Shown in pieces: positions 44,099 to 53,388 of a DNA stretch of 64,000 nucleotides. The stretch covers positions 1 to 64,000 of the forward strand of contig JAFLEH010000027.1 in NCBI GenBank assembly GCA_017301995.1. Reading direction: 5' to 3'. The first letter of the stretch is position 1. Every line of letters starts with the position of its first letter. The notes under the pieces were generated by a model. The model was given only the letters and a program-made list of their open reading frames with translations, was not told the DNA's origin and made no database searches. The DNA is from Verrucomicrobiota bacterium (GTDB lineage Bacteria > Verrucomicrobiota > Verrucomicrobiia > Verrucomicrobiales > Akkermansiaceae). A program made the translations under genes and the position numbers.

Positions 44099-47000
44099 TC
44101 AGTCGGATCGGACTGATCCGTCGGATTGGATGGAGACGCGGGTTTCCCCGCCGGCCTTTACGGACACGCGGGGCCAGTGGATGAGGGCGGTGTGGCCCAG
44201 CGGCTTGGCGGCTTGGGCGGCGGTTTCGGCGAGAATGGAGACTTTGGCGTCGAAGCGGGTGGGATTGCGCAACAGCAGGTGGACGGTGCCGCCCGCGCGC
44301 GACACCACCGTGGCTTCGACGGCGTCGAAAATATAAATGTTTTCCGCGTCGGTCCGCAGATAGATGCCGGGGATTTCCTGTGCCATGAGGATGCCGTTGG
44401 TTTCGTTCCAGCCGGTGACGTGGCCGCCGCGCGAACCGCGGCTGTCGGCGTCGCAATAGGTGAGGCGCTCGTTGGTGCGGCCGTCCGGGCGGATGCTTTC
44501 GCCGTGGGCGGCGATGATGTCGCGCATGAGTTCGGCGTAGCGGGTGTCGCCGGTGGCGCGGTAGAGCTTGAACAGCGGGTCGCCGGAGTTGGTGCAGATA
44601 CCAGGCGCGCCGTGCTTGTTCTGGGTGCTGGCCCAGACAACCCCGGCCAATTTCGCACCGAGGCCGCCCAACTCGGTGAACTTCGGCAGTTCGTAGTCGT
44701 GGCTAACCGTCCAGGTGGCGACGAGGTGGGCGACCTGCCGTGATTTCTCCAGCCATGCCTTGTCGCGGGTGGTTTCGTAGAGCGCCATGAGCGACGCCAT
44801 CAGCGCGGCGGCGGTTTCGGAGTCGGCGTTCTGCAAAATGTCCGCGCAGCCGCCGGTGGTGAAACCCTGTTTCACGAAGTCGCGCTGATAGTATAACTCC
44901 GCCGCTTGTTGGGCCACACGGAGGTAGTCGGGGTTGTCGAAGTAGGCCGCGGCATAGGCAAGGCCCTGGATGACCGGCGCGCCGCCGGTGGTGTTGTATT
45001 CGGAAACCCGGCCGGTTTTCACGTCGATCATCTTGCCCCACTGGCCGTCGCGCCGCCAGGTGGCGACGAAGGCGTCGGCGAGCTTTCTCATGCCCGTTTC
45101 CCATTCCGGCTTGATCGCCCCGCCGCGGCCCTGGGCCTTGAGCAGGTCGAATTGTTTGATCATCCAGTAGAGCGTGTCGCCCATGGTGCGGGACTGGTTC
45201 ATGTCCGGCTTCGGCTCGCGGAAGGTGACATTGCCGTCCTGGCGGATGGCGTAGCGGAAATAGCCGGAGGGTTCCTGCGCCTTGAAACCGAAGTCGAAGG
45301 TGTCACTGACGCGTTTGAGATGGATGTCGTCGCCGAGCGCCAGCATCGGGAACGTGTCGATCCAGCCGCCGATCCAGCCGAAAGCGATCCAATCGCCGTT
45401 CTCCGGGCAGTAGAACGACCCGTTCTTTCCGGTCAGGAAGCGGCTGTCGATCACGTTTGACATATATTTTTCGACCTGGGAGGCCGGCACCAGCTTGCGA
45501 GGGCGGTTGGGGCCGGTCAGGGATTTCCGGACGGCCATGAACTTTTCCAGCAGCGCGGGGATGTCCGCTGCCGGAAACTGATAGATCCTGAGCCGCACCG
45601 TGATCCGGTCGCCGGCCTTCATCGCGATGCCGCGGTCCGGGCTGCCGCTGAAGCCAACGAACTCCGGCTTGCGCTCGCGCACGCCCGGCGCGGAGATGAC
45701 GAGCGCGGCGCGGCTGCGGTCGGCGGATTCCTCGACGGCAAACGCGTTGTCGAGGACCTCGCCGTTCGGTTTGCGGAGGAAATCGCCATTGGCCGCGCGC
45801 CCCGCCTGTTCGGCAAGGATGATGAGCCCTTGTTTGGCGCGCGGATCGAACACGCAGATCGCGGGGGTGGTGGTGTTGCTGGTATTGACCTCGAACTTCG
45901 ACGGTTTGCCCGGTTCGATTTCGAGTCGCGGCTGATCGCCTTGGGTGAGCGGCAGATCCTTGCGGTAGTAATCCGCCTGGTCGAGTCCGGCGTTGTAGCC
46001 GCGGTTGACCGTGCGCAGGCGGTTGCCGTGGTAGATCGACCCCGGGACGAGCACATAACTGTCGGGATTCCATGAGGTGAAGTCGAAGGCGACCGCCGCG
46101 CCGGACGCCGGCGCGGCGCCTAATGTTAGATCGAACGAGAGGGTCAGGTCGATAGCGTCCGGCTGGCCGGGCGCCTGGCGGCGATCCATGGTTGCGCTCC
46201 ATTGGGATCCGGGCAGGGTGAGCTTGCCGTCCGGCAGGCTGCGGCTGGCTTGGAGGGAGGAGCCGGCATACCAGCAGACGAGCGGACGCAGGGAGGCTGA
46301 CAGGGGGTCGAGCCGATTGGACAGGCCGGGTATTTTCCAGATATCCGACGATTTTTTGCTAGGCAGCCAGGAGCGGGCGGATGGATCATCGGGAAAGGCA
46401 TCGGGGGTGGGCAATTTCGCGATTTCCGCGGCGGTGATCCCGCGGATCCGGAAATCCGCGAACCTCGCACCGTTGGCCCCGCCGGCAAACAGGTTTCCGG
46501 AGCTTCCGAAATCCGCCTGGACGGTCGGGAGAAACAGCGTCTGTTCCGGCTTGAATTCCGCCCCGGGCGTCCATCGCGGGTGGATTTCGAGCCACGCGCG
46601 TTTTGCCGCGGCATCCCATACGAGACGGGCGCGATGCGATCCGTCACCTAACGGAATTGGGTCGCCCACGGCGGTGCCGTTCACTGAAGCCACCATCCGG
46701 CCCCCGGCGAAATCCGATGGGGCGAAGCGGAACACCAAAGCCGGCGAGGTGGTGGGCTCCTGGAAATTGGCCGCCGAAGGCTTTCCCGCGCCAAGTCCGA
46801 AGAAGGCGCAGCCGCCGCCGCCATTGCCGCTGTTGACGGTCACCGTGATCTCGGCCGCGAAACTCTCCCGCGCGTGGTCGGCGCTTGGGGTGAGCGCATA
46901 GCTGCGGGATGCGCCGGGGAACGCCAGATCCCCGGATCGCGGGGCGAGAACTGGCGCGGCCTGCGAGCTTGTGATGGCGAGAACAATGGCGGCGGCCATC

Positions 47001-47119
47001 CGGAGGGATTGCGGGAGCGGATGTCCCGAGCGCACGGTTTTGATCGCCGGGAACCAAAAGGATCTCCGTGCGGGAAGGGTTTCCGCACGAGGCCTCAAGC
47101 TTGAGTGGTTGGACATCAT
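44099..47119 (-). CDS. Large exported protein, putative six-hairpin glycosidase, unknown family
   Basis: Protein of 1006 aa. The start at 47119 or 47116 (ATG ATG) is supported by GAAGGA just upstream; the hydrophobic signal lies after a long basic n-region (QSLRMAAAIVLAITSSQAAP), so ATG 46999 is an alternative. Residues ~50-230 are LamG-like (ITVTVNSGNGGGGCAFFGLG). A beta-sandwich (PDSYVLVPGSIYHGNRLRTV) and an alpha/alpha toroid follow (DWIAFGWIGGWIDTFPMLAL, MGDTLYWMIKQFD, GKMIDVKTGRVSEYNTTGG, NADSETAAALMASLMALYE). The toroid resembles six-hairpin glycosidases, but I cannot place it in a family. It probably starts the main catabolic operon, with 94 bp to the CotH gene upstream. An 8-bp palindrome GAACGTTC (47129-47136) lies just before the start. 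Confidence 0.65.
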   Translation of the reverse strand: MMSNHSSLRPRAETLPARRSFWFPAIKTVRSGHPLPQSLRMAAAIVLAITSSQAAPVLAPRSGDLAFPGASRSYALTPSADHARESFAAEITVTVNSGNGGGGCAFFGLGAGKPSAANFQEPTTSPALVFRFAPSDFAGGRMVASVNGTAVGDPIPLGDGSHRARLVWDAAAKRAWLEIHPRWTPGAEFKPEQTLFLPTVQADFGSSGNLFAGGANGARFADFRIRGITAAEIAKLPTPDAFPDDPSARSWLPSKKSSDIWKIPGLSNRLDPLSASLRPLVCWYAGSSLQASRSLPDGKLTLPGSQWSATMDRRQAPGQPDAIDLTLSFDLTLGAAPASGAAVAFDFTSWNPDSYVLVPGSIYHGNRLRTVNRGYNAGLDQADYYRKDLPLTQGDQPRLEIEPGKPSKFEVNTSNTTTPAICVFDPRAKQGLIILAEQAGRAANGDFLRKPNGEVLDNAFAVEESADRSRAALVISAPGVRERKPEFVGFSGSPDRGIAMKAGDRITVRLRIYQFPAADIPALLEKFMAVRKSLTGPNRPRKLVPASQVEKYMSNVIDSRFLTGKNGSFYCPENGDWIAFGWIGGWIDTFPMLALGDDIHLKRVSDTFDFGFKAQEPSGYFRYAIRQDGNVTFREPKPDMNQSRTMGDTLYWMIKQFDLLKAQGRGGAIKPEWETGMRKLADAFVATWRRDGQWGKMIDVKTGRVSEYNTTGGAPVIQGLAYAAAYFDNPDYLRVAQQAAELYYQRDFVKQGFTTGGCADILQNADSETAAALMASLMALYETTRDKAWLEKSRQVAHLVATWTVSHDYELPKFTELGGLGAKLAGVVWASTQNKHGAPGICTNSGDPLFKLYRATGDTRYAELMRDIIAAHGESIRPDGRTNERLTYCDADSRGSRGGHVTGWNETNGILMAQEIPGIYLRTDAENIYIFDAVEATVVSRAGGTVHLLLRNPTRFDAKVSILAETAAQAAKPLGHTALIHWPRVSVKAGGETRVSIQSDGSVRSD

Positions 47120-47213
47120 CGTCCTTCAGAACGTTCGAAATCCGGCCCGATTTCCATATTGGCTTGCGGAAAAAACGATATTCTCTTGCCGGGATGGATC
47201 GAGGGGGGCGCAT

Positions 47214-50200
47214 TCAGGGGCGCCCAAATGCGACCACCCTGAAGAACCTCCGCGCCTCGGTTGGATTGACGGGAACGGCGGAACGGTGCGGGCCATTGAT
47301 GGTGGCCGCGAACGGCGCGGACTCCGGCGACCAGATGACCATATCCGGCGAAGACTCAATCTGATAGACGATGCCCGCCGTCGCGTCGAAGTCGATGGCA
47401 AACGTTCCTTCGTCGGCAAATCCGGCGGAGGTCACACGAAATCGACTTGCCGGATCACCGGGGTTGGTGCCCGCCAGCCACTCGCTGGCATCCGATTGGC
47501 CGTCGCCGTCGGTATCCGCCGGGACCACGCCGGGATCGGCACCCGCCCCGAACCAGGATGTCGCCGCGCCCGGATCTCCCGCCGCGTAGTGCAATGAGGC
47601 GCCGCCGCCATCGGCAAGCGTTGACCAGGGACTGGAATCGCCATAGGTGACATCGGCGATGGTCATCGCGTCGGCATCCACCAGCAGCAGCCGTTCTCCG
47701 GAATTGGCGAGGTTGGTGCCGGATGCGAAAGTGCCGACAACCCGTGCCGCGGCCACCGGACCGTAGCGGAAGGCAAACGCCGCCGGGTCGGAAACAATCA
47801 GCACGGTCCCTCCGGGGCCAACCTCGGTTAGGTCAGGGTTGGTTGCCTTTTCGAAATCGAAATCGATCCCGAGGATGAACCGCGCGCCCCACAGGTTGAC
47901 CCGTTGGGTGCCGGTGTTGCGGAGTTCGATGAACTCAAACGCCTCGGGATCGGTGAAGCCCGCGGATTGTTCGGCCGCCGTGGGATCCGGCGGATGATAC
48001 ATGATTTCCGCAATGGCGATGTTTGATGCGGACGCAAGTTGGGCGCCCACCGTGTAGTGGGCACTCAGCGGCGCGCTCCAGGCGGTGTGTTTGTTGGGGA
48101 CTGCCGGATTGCGGAGGCGGGCGGTGATCAGCGTGCTGGCGGTGAGCGGCAGCGGCCCGTTCCACTCGAGCGCTCCCGGCGCCACCGCCCCGGCTTCGGT
48201 GACCGGGTCGCTTCCGTCCAGCGTGTAGTAAATCCCGCCAGAGCCGGTTAGGTCGGGGCTGGTAAGTTGAAGCGGGGTTCCCGCGGCCACCACCGCGGCC
48301 TGCGGCGATGCCACCGGTTTTGCCAGGACCCAGGAATCCATGAAGGCGAGCCGCTGGGTCATCCAGGATTTATGGCGGTTGATCTCGCTGGTGGAACCGG
48401 AGCCGAAGATCACCGGGGCGGCGTTGGATCCGTTGGTGGCGACCCCGCGCGTGGAGCGTGACCAGCGGGCGTAGTTGCGGGCGATGGGTGTGTTGGCGGA
48501 GGCGGCGCCATTGTTGTCCTCATCGGTTAGTTCCGCGGCGGCGGCGTCCATGACGGATGATATGAAATCCATGCCCAGAACGCCGGAACCGCGCCAGCGG
48601 TCATAGCGGTCCACCCATTCCTGCATATAGGGAAAATCCTGGTGCAGATAATGAAACCAGCCCTCGGCGGTGTGGTCGTCCAGCGTGAAATAGTCGGTGT
48701 ATCCGGAGGAAACCGCGATGTCGCAATTCCAAGTGTTGGGGTTGTCGCCGGCGGTGCCGGCGTCGGCCGGATATTGTGAGAGATCGTTGTCCCAAAGCGC
48801 CGACATCTTCAGTTTGCCGCCGCGGTCTTTCTGAAAGTAGGTGCTGATCCGGATGCCATCCTGGTTCTTGCCGAAGGCCATCAGCATGTGTTGGTCGATG
48901 AACGAATCGCGGGCGATGTAATCGGTGTAGCGCAACCCGCTGACCGGGTGGACCAGGCCGGGGGCGGCGATCGCGGTGTCGCATTGCAACACATAGTCGG
49001 AAATATAGGCTTTCTGAGCGGCGGTGATGTCGCTCACCGACGGGGTCTTGTAGATGAAAGCGCCACCGCCGGTATAGGGCCAGTGCGGAATGCCGTCGCG
49101 GTTGCCGGTGAGGAGTTCGGGATGGGTTTGCTCGAAGTTGCCGTATTTGTCATGGGCGATGATGTAGCCGCCGGTGAGCGCTTCGCCGGAGTTGTCGAAC
49201 GGTGATAGGTCGGTGATATCCACCCGGTCCCCGCCGACCTTGATCTTTTCCCTGAGAACGTAGATTCCATGGTAATCGGCCCCGTCCAGCGCGCTTCCGG
49301 CGGCGGTGTTGAAGAACACCTCGACAAACCGGGTGCGCGGCGCCCAGCGTCCCATGCCCCGATAGATCTCATATGCCACCACATTGCGGAGAAAATCGGG
49401 GTCGGTCATGTAGGCGGCATAGAGCGTCCAGTCCGAATTGGCGGGCATTCCCAACATCGCGAGCGCCCGGTCCTTGTCCGCCGCATCCCAGAATTCAAAA
49501 GTATAACTTTTTTTGGGAAACGAGGACGACCACTGGCCGCGGAGTTTGATCGTCCCCCGGGTGGCCAGCGCGGGTTGGTCGGTTAGGCGGGCTCGGCCGT
49601 CGGAGGCGGAACGGTCGATCAGGGTGAAGCGGGAAACCAGCGGGGTTTTGTCCGATGGCGGCGTGCCCGGGCTGTCGATCACCAGGATCGGCAGCGCTCC
49701 GGTGAAGGTTGCCGGGTTGATGCCGTATTGCGTGGAGGTTCCCAGCAGGGTGTAGGTTGCCTGAGCGAGAGGTCCGGCGACTCCGTCCGCATAGGCCCTC
49801 GCGCGGAAGGTCGCGCTGGAGGAGAGCGCGATCGCGGTGCCGGTGTAGGTGCTGCCGTTGGTGAGAGTCGGTTCGGTGCCGTCGGTGGTGTAGCGAACGG
49901 TGTGGGAGACTCCGTATCCGGTGATCTGCACGCTGGTGGCGGAGGAGAACAGCCCGGAGGGATGGGAAAACGCCAGTGCGGCGGGTGGCACGGAGGATGC
50001 GTTGCCGTTCGGTGCGTTTGGAGTTGGCGTCATGTAGCCGGTGACTCCGTTGGAACCCGCGCCGTAGGTCAGAGCCTCGAACTGTTCCGGAAATGTTGGG
50101 GAATATGCGCTCGCATACTCGCCGGCGGGGGTGGCCAAGCCGAGAAACTCTCCGGATTTCGATAGGGAGAATCCGGTGTGCAGCTCGCCGGCCAATCCGT

Positions 50201-52049
50201 ATAGCGGGCGTTTGGCAGCGTCCTTTCCCGAGGCGAACACGATGAGCCGCTGGCCGTGGGCCAGCGACCGGGAGGGAAAAACCCATTGCGCCGGCCGGTT
50301 TTGCCGGTCGGTGAGCGACCATCCGGTTAGATCGACGGTTGCGCCGGTTCCGTTGTATATCTCAATCCAATCGGATGCGTCGCCGTCCTCATCCAAAAGG
50401 CCGCCGCCGTTGTCCGCGCAGAACTCACGGATCACCACGGTGGAGGTGGTTTCCGCGGGCACCGTGGTTTGGGAAACGGTGGCGGTCACCGCGATATTGC
50501 CCTCGGCGGATTCCGGAACCGTCACGATGTCCACCGTCGATCCGGCGGTTAGTTCCAATCCAAAGGCCTGCCCCGAGGCGGCCGGATTGGATCCCGATGG
50601 CGCCGATGTTCCCGCATGGGTGCCGGCGAAGCCGTCCACCGTGCCGGTGGCGACGGTGACTCCGTTCACCACGATCGAGACCGCCGCCTGGCATCCGCCG
50701 ACCGAGTGGGAGCGCCAGGTTGCCGATAGATCGTAGGCTCCGGTCGCGGGAACGACAAAGCGCGACACCGGCGGAAACCCGTGGCCGGAGCGCCAGGCAT
50801 GATAGAACGCGCCACCCTCCCAATCCGCCGTGATCCCACCCCACGCGATGCCTGCCACATCCGCGGGCGCCTTGCCGGCGAACGCCGGTTCGTCGCCGCC
50901 GTCGCTCCAGCGGGCGCAGGGGATAGCCGGATCCGCCGCCGCAGGGGTGCCGAAGGGTTCCAGATCAGCAGTCAGAGGACTCGCCTTGCTGCCGTGAAGC
51001 CAACCGTTCGCCGGATTCTCCGCCGCGGAAAAGCCATCCGGCAGGCCCGTGCCGGTGCTTTCATAGAAGATGATTTCCGACAATCCCGCGTTGGCCGAGG
51101 CGCAGGAGGTCACCTGATATTTCACGTAACGCGCGGTGATCGGCGCGAAGCCGTCGGATAGCGCGAACTTGGTATTGCCCGTGTAGGACCGGACCGACAC
51201 CGGAGCGGCAAACGATGGATCGTTCGCGAATGTTAGGGTGAACCCGGCCACCCGGTCGGCCGCGGCCAGATTGTCAAACCAGTCGAACCCGGCCACATGG
51301 CGGATCTGCCCGAGATCGAATGTGAGGAAGGTGCCGGTCCCGCCGCCGGCGCTCTTGTAGCATACGGATGGGCTGGGCACCGATGGCACGCCTGCCGGGC
51401 GGCGTCCGGCGAGGCCGTTGGTTGCGTTTGCCAGGGCGTGTTCGGCATCGAGTGCCGCGGTTCCCCCGATGACGCCGACGCCCTGCACCGCCGCGGTTTG
51501 CGGGGCGGATTGGAGGAAGCGCATTTCCATCGCCCCGCAACTGTGGCTGGAGCCGGAATTCGCGGTGACTTCCCAACGCGCCCGACGGGCGGTGACCGGG
51601 GCGAAGCGGTTGACATAGCCCTGGCCCATCCATCCGATCTGCCCGGCGGTGAAGGGAACCACGGTGTCGGAGGCCAGGTTGAAACCGGTGATGCCGTCGC
51701 TATCGAAGATTAGGCGGCACGCGGTGACCACGCTGCTGGTGCTGTTCCGCGTGACGTTGACGAAACCGTCGATGGTGGTGTCGGCGCCAAAGTCGAACTC
51801 GACATATGTGTTGTTGCCCGCCGCGTTGGTGCGGTATTCGGTGGACTCGGCCTCGTTGTCGAAAATGTTGGAAACGGCGGCGGACGATGACGACGGCGCT
51901 GTGGCGGAGGTGATCGTGGGATTCGGCAGGACAACCGCGTCTAACCGCCAGGCGCCGGGCGCGAGCCACAGCAGGCCCAACAAACATAGGCTGGCCCGTG
52001 CCGCCGGGCGCGGCGCGGCGGTCTCGGGCATGCGTGGACTGCGGATCAT
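47214..52049 (-). CDS. CotH kinase family / lamin-tail multidomain exported protein
   Basis: Protein of 1611 aa from ATG 52049 (52031 is an alternative). Signal-like segment ARASLCLLGLLWLAPGAW. In order: two discoidin-like domains (~30-330), a beta domain, a lamin-tail domain (VVIREFCADNGGGLLDEDGD, ASDWIEIYNGT), a chitobiase-C-like repeat (VRYTTDGTEPTLTNGS), and the CotH domain (IKLRGQWSSSFPKKSYTFEF, DYHGIYVLREKIKVGGDRVD, LKMSALWDNDLSQ). A second chitobiase-C-like repeat (IYYTLDGSDPVTEAG) and a second lamin-tail (IAIAEIMYHPPDP, FEFIELRNTGTQRVNLWG) follow. The C-terminal domain DTDGDGQSDASEWLAGTNPG ... RRFFRVVAF is shared with two PATR proteins here. CotH proteins are protein kinases in spores; in Verrucomicrobia they are exported and of unknown function. 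Confidence 0.85.
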   Translation of the reverse strand: MIRSPRMPETAAPRPAARASLCLLGLLWLAPGAWRLDAVVLPNPTITSATAPSSSSAAVSNIFDNEAESTEYRTNAAGNNTYVEFDFGADTTIDGFVNVTRNSTSSVVTACRLIFDSDGITGFNLASDTVVPFTAGQIGWMGQGYVNRFAPVTARRARWEVTANSGSSHSCGAMEMRFLQSAPQTAAVQGVGVIGGTAALDAEHALANATNGLAGRRPAGVPSVPSPSVCYKSAGGGTGTFLTFDLGQIRHVAGFDWFDNLAAADRVAGFTLTFANDPSFAAPVSVRSYTGNTKFALSDGFAPITARYVKYQVTSCASANAGLSEIIFYESTGTGLPDGFSAAENPANGWLHGSKASPLTADLEPFGTPAAADPAIPCARWSDGGDEPAFAGKAPADVAGIAWGGITADWEGGAFYHAWRSGHGFPPVSRFVVPATGAYDLSATWRSHSVGGCQAAVSIVVNGVTVATGTVDGFAGTHAGTSAPSGSNPAASGQAFGLELTAGSTVDIVTVPESAEGNIAVTATVSQTTVPAETTSTVVIREFCADNGGGLLDEDGDASDWIEIYNGTGATVDLTGWSLTDRQNRPAQWVFPSRSLAHGQRLIVFASGKDAAKRPLYGLAGELHTGFSLSKSGEFLGLATPAGEYASAYSPTFPEQFEALTYGAGSNGVTGYMTPTPNAPNGNASSVPPAALAFSHPSGLFSSATSVQITGYGVSHTVRYTTDGTEPTLTNGSTYTGTAIALSSSATFRARAYADGVAGPLAQATYTLLGTSTQYGINPATFTGALPILVIDSPGTPPSDKTPLVSRFTLIDRSASDGRARLTDQPALATRGTIKLRGQWSSSFPKKSYTFEFWDAADKDRALAMLGMPANSDWTLYAAYMTDPDFLRNVVAYEIYRGMGRWAPRTRFVEVFFNTAAGSALDGADYHGIYVLREKIKVGGDRVDITDLSPFDNSGEALTGGYIIAHDKYGNFEQTHPELLTGNRDGIPHWPYTGGGAFIYKTPSVSDITAAQKAYISDYVLQCDTAIAAPGLVHPVSGLRYTDYIARDSFIDQHMLMAFGKNQDGIRISTYFQKDRGGKLKMSALWDNDLSQYPADAGTAGDNPNTWNCDIAVSSGYTDYFTLDDHTAEGWFHYLHQDFPYMQEWVDRYDRWRGSGVLGMDFISSVMDAAAAELTDEDNNGAASANTPIARNYARWSRSTRGVATNGSNAAPVIFGSGSTSEINRHKSWMTQRLAFMDSWVLAKPVASPQAAVVAAGTPLQLTSPDLTGSGGIYYTLDGSDPVTEAGAVAPGALEWNGPLPLTASTLITARLRNPAVPNKHTAWSAPLSAHYTVGAQLASASNIAIAEIMYHPPDPTAAEQSAGFTDPEAFEFIELRNTGTQRVNLWGARFILGIDFDFEKATNPDLTEVGPGGTVLIVSDPAAFAFRYGPVAAARVVGTFASGTNLANSGERLLLVDADAMTIADVTYGDSSPWSTLADGGGASLHYAAGDPGAATSWFGAGADPGVVPADTDGDGQSDASEWLAGTNPGDPASRFRVTSAGFADEGTFAIDFDATAGIVYQIESSPDMVIWSPESAPFAATINGPHRSAVPVNPTEARRFFRVVAFGRP

Positions 52050-52131
52050 GGGCGGATCGTAGCACACGGCGGCCATCCCGGCATGTATTCGTTTGCCGGA
52101 ATTCCGATACGGCGTTTCGCGCGTAAGGGGA

Positions 52132-53016
52132 TCATTTGAGGCCGGCGCATCCCATCAACTGGCCCCTGAACTCACGCGGAGTCTGTCCGGTGATATCGCG
52201 GAACCGGCGGTTGAAATTGGCGATGTTGCCGAATCCGGCTTGGAACGCCGCATCCGTGACGCTGACGTCCGAGCGCGACAACTGGAGGCAAACCCGGGCC
52301 ACCCGCAGCTCGGTCACATAGCGTTGGAAAGTGCAGCCCATTTGTGCCTTGAACCACCTGCTGAACGACGGCGGCGGCATTTTCACCTGCTTGGCGGCAT
52401 CCTCCTGGGTCAGATCCTCACCCACCCGCGATTCGATCCACCCCAGCAGCCCCTGAAGTCTCGGGTTGGGCTTTGGCGGGCCGTCCCCATCCGCCGCGTT
52501 CAGCGATTCCGACGGCATTTCTATCAATAACTCGAAAATTTCCATCAATTTGGCGAAACTCCGGAACGTTCCGCCCCCGTTTTTCGCAAGTCCCACCATC
52601 TTTGAGCCGATCTTGTCCAACCCCGGACCGGTGAACCGCAGGCCGCGCACCGCTTGGTCGCACAGGGTGCGCAGCGGCCGGATTTCCGGCAGATCCCAGA
52701 ACCGGTCGCCCCACAGCTCCGGCAGGAAATGGATCACGGTGCAGCGTGCCTCCCCCCTGTGTTCCGGGCCGGACACCCAGGTGTGGGGCAGCAGTCCACC
52801 TAGCAAAACAAGATCGCCCGGACCGAATTTCTCCACCGAACAGCCCACATGCCTCCAGCCGCTGCCCTTCGGGGTCCATGTCAGTTCCCACTCCGGATGG
52901 TAGTGCCAGAGGAAGCGGAAATTCGGTTCGCAATAATTCCGTGCCGTGAACGCATGGCTCTTGGTGACCGGAATTGCTGCCAAGCTCGGAGGATCGTGAG
53001 GCAGGTGCAGACGCAT
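52132..53016 (-). CDS. AraC-family transcriptional regulator
   Basis: Protein of 294 aa from ATG 53016; an upstream TTG (53049) would add 11 residues. An N-terminal cupin-like sensor domain (FLWHYHPEWELTWTPKGSG, FGPGDLVLLGGLLPHTW) is followed by a C-terminal double helix-turn-helix of the AraC type (DLTQEDAAKQVKMPPPSFSR, then SVTDAAFQAGFGNIANFNRR and FRDITGQTPREFRG). The HWE-rich cupin suggests a small sugar or sugar-acid ligand. It heads the minus-strand block, 82 bp before the CotH gene, and diverges from the PATR gene at 53389. It is the best candidate regulator for the glycan locus and/or that surface protein. Confidence 0.92.
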   Translation of the reverse strand: MRLHLPHDPPSLAAIPVTKSHAFTARNYCEPNFRFLWHYHPEWELTWTPKGSGWRHVGCSVEKFGPGDLVLLGGLLPHTWVSGPEHRGEARCTVIHFLPELWGDRFWDLPEIRPLRTLCDQAVRGLRFTGPGLDKIGSKMVGLAKNGGGTFRSFAKLMEIFELLIEMPSESLNAADGDGPPKPNPRLQGLLGWIESRVGEDLTQEDAAKQVKMPPPSFSRWFKAQMGCTFQRYVTELRVARVCLQLSRSDVSVTDAAFQAGFGNIANFNRRFRDITGQTPREFRGQLMGCAGLK

Positions 53017-53388
53017 GCCCCAGCCTACCCCTGAATCCGATGCGATCAAGCCGAATTCGGAACAGGGGACGGTGGGTTTGGAAAATACGCATCAGAGGCC
53101 GGCGGAAACGGATCGGCTCCCATGCCATTGCTCCGAGCGCGCCAAGGTGGGTATTTTCGCGGGAAACCGTCCATTCGCCAAGGATCCGCCGCATCCGGTG
53201 ACGGGTGGGTCCCGCCCCCGGCGTGTGCGAGCCGCAGGCCGGGTGATAAATCCGTATCATATTTTTCGCACGAGAGTATTGGCGCGCCAGTGCGGGAAAG
53301 CGCATTATGAAACCCGACCTTGGCGCAAGTCCGGTATTGCCTGGCCTGTGCATCCGTCTTTTCCGAAACCCCAAATCCACCTCCTGCG
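53017..53388. other. Divergent intergenic region between araC-type gene and PATR gene
   Basis: This 372-bp region holds no supported gene. ORFs crossing it on both strands (for example 53046-53438 -, 53015-53392 +) are Pro/Arg-rich and lack domains. It contains the CGTATCATATTTT motif and should carry both promoters. Confidence 0.6.
53252..53276 (+). promoter_or_regulatory. Motif CGTATCATATTTT upstream of PATR gene
   Basis: CCGTATCATATTTTTCGCAC about 115-135 bases before ATG 53389. It matches, in the same orientation relative to the gene, the motif at 18834-18860. AT-rich in a GC-rich context; promoter or operator candidate. Confidence 0.35.

Noticed and set aside
41936..44116. 726-codon plus-strand ORF
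   Set aside because: It is almost exactly antisense to the 836-aa exported protein, lacks any motif, and has no upstream signals; a typical shadow of high-GC coding.
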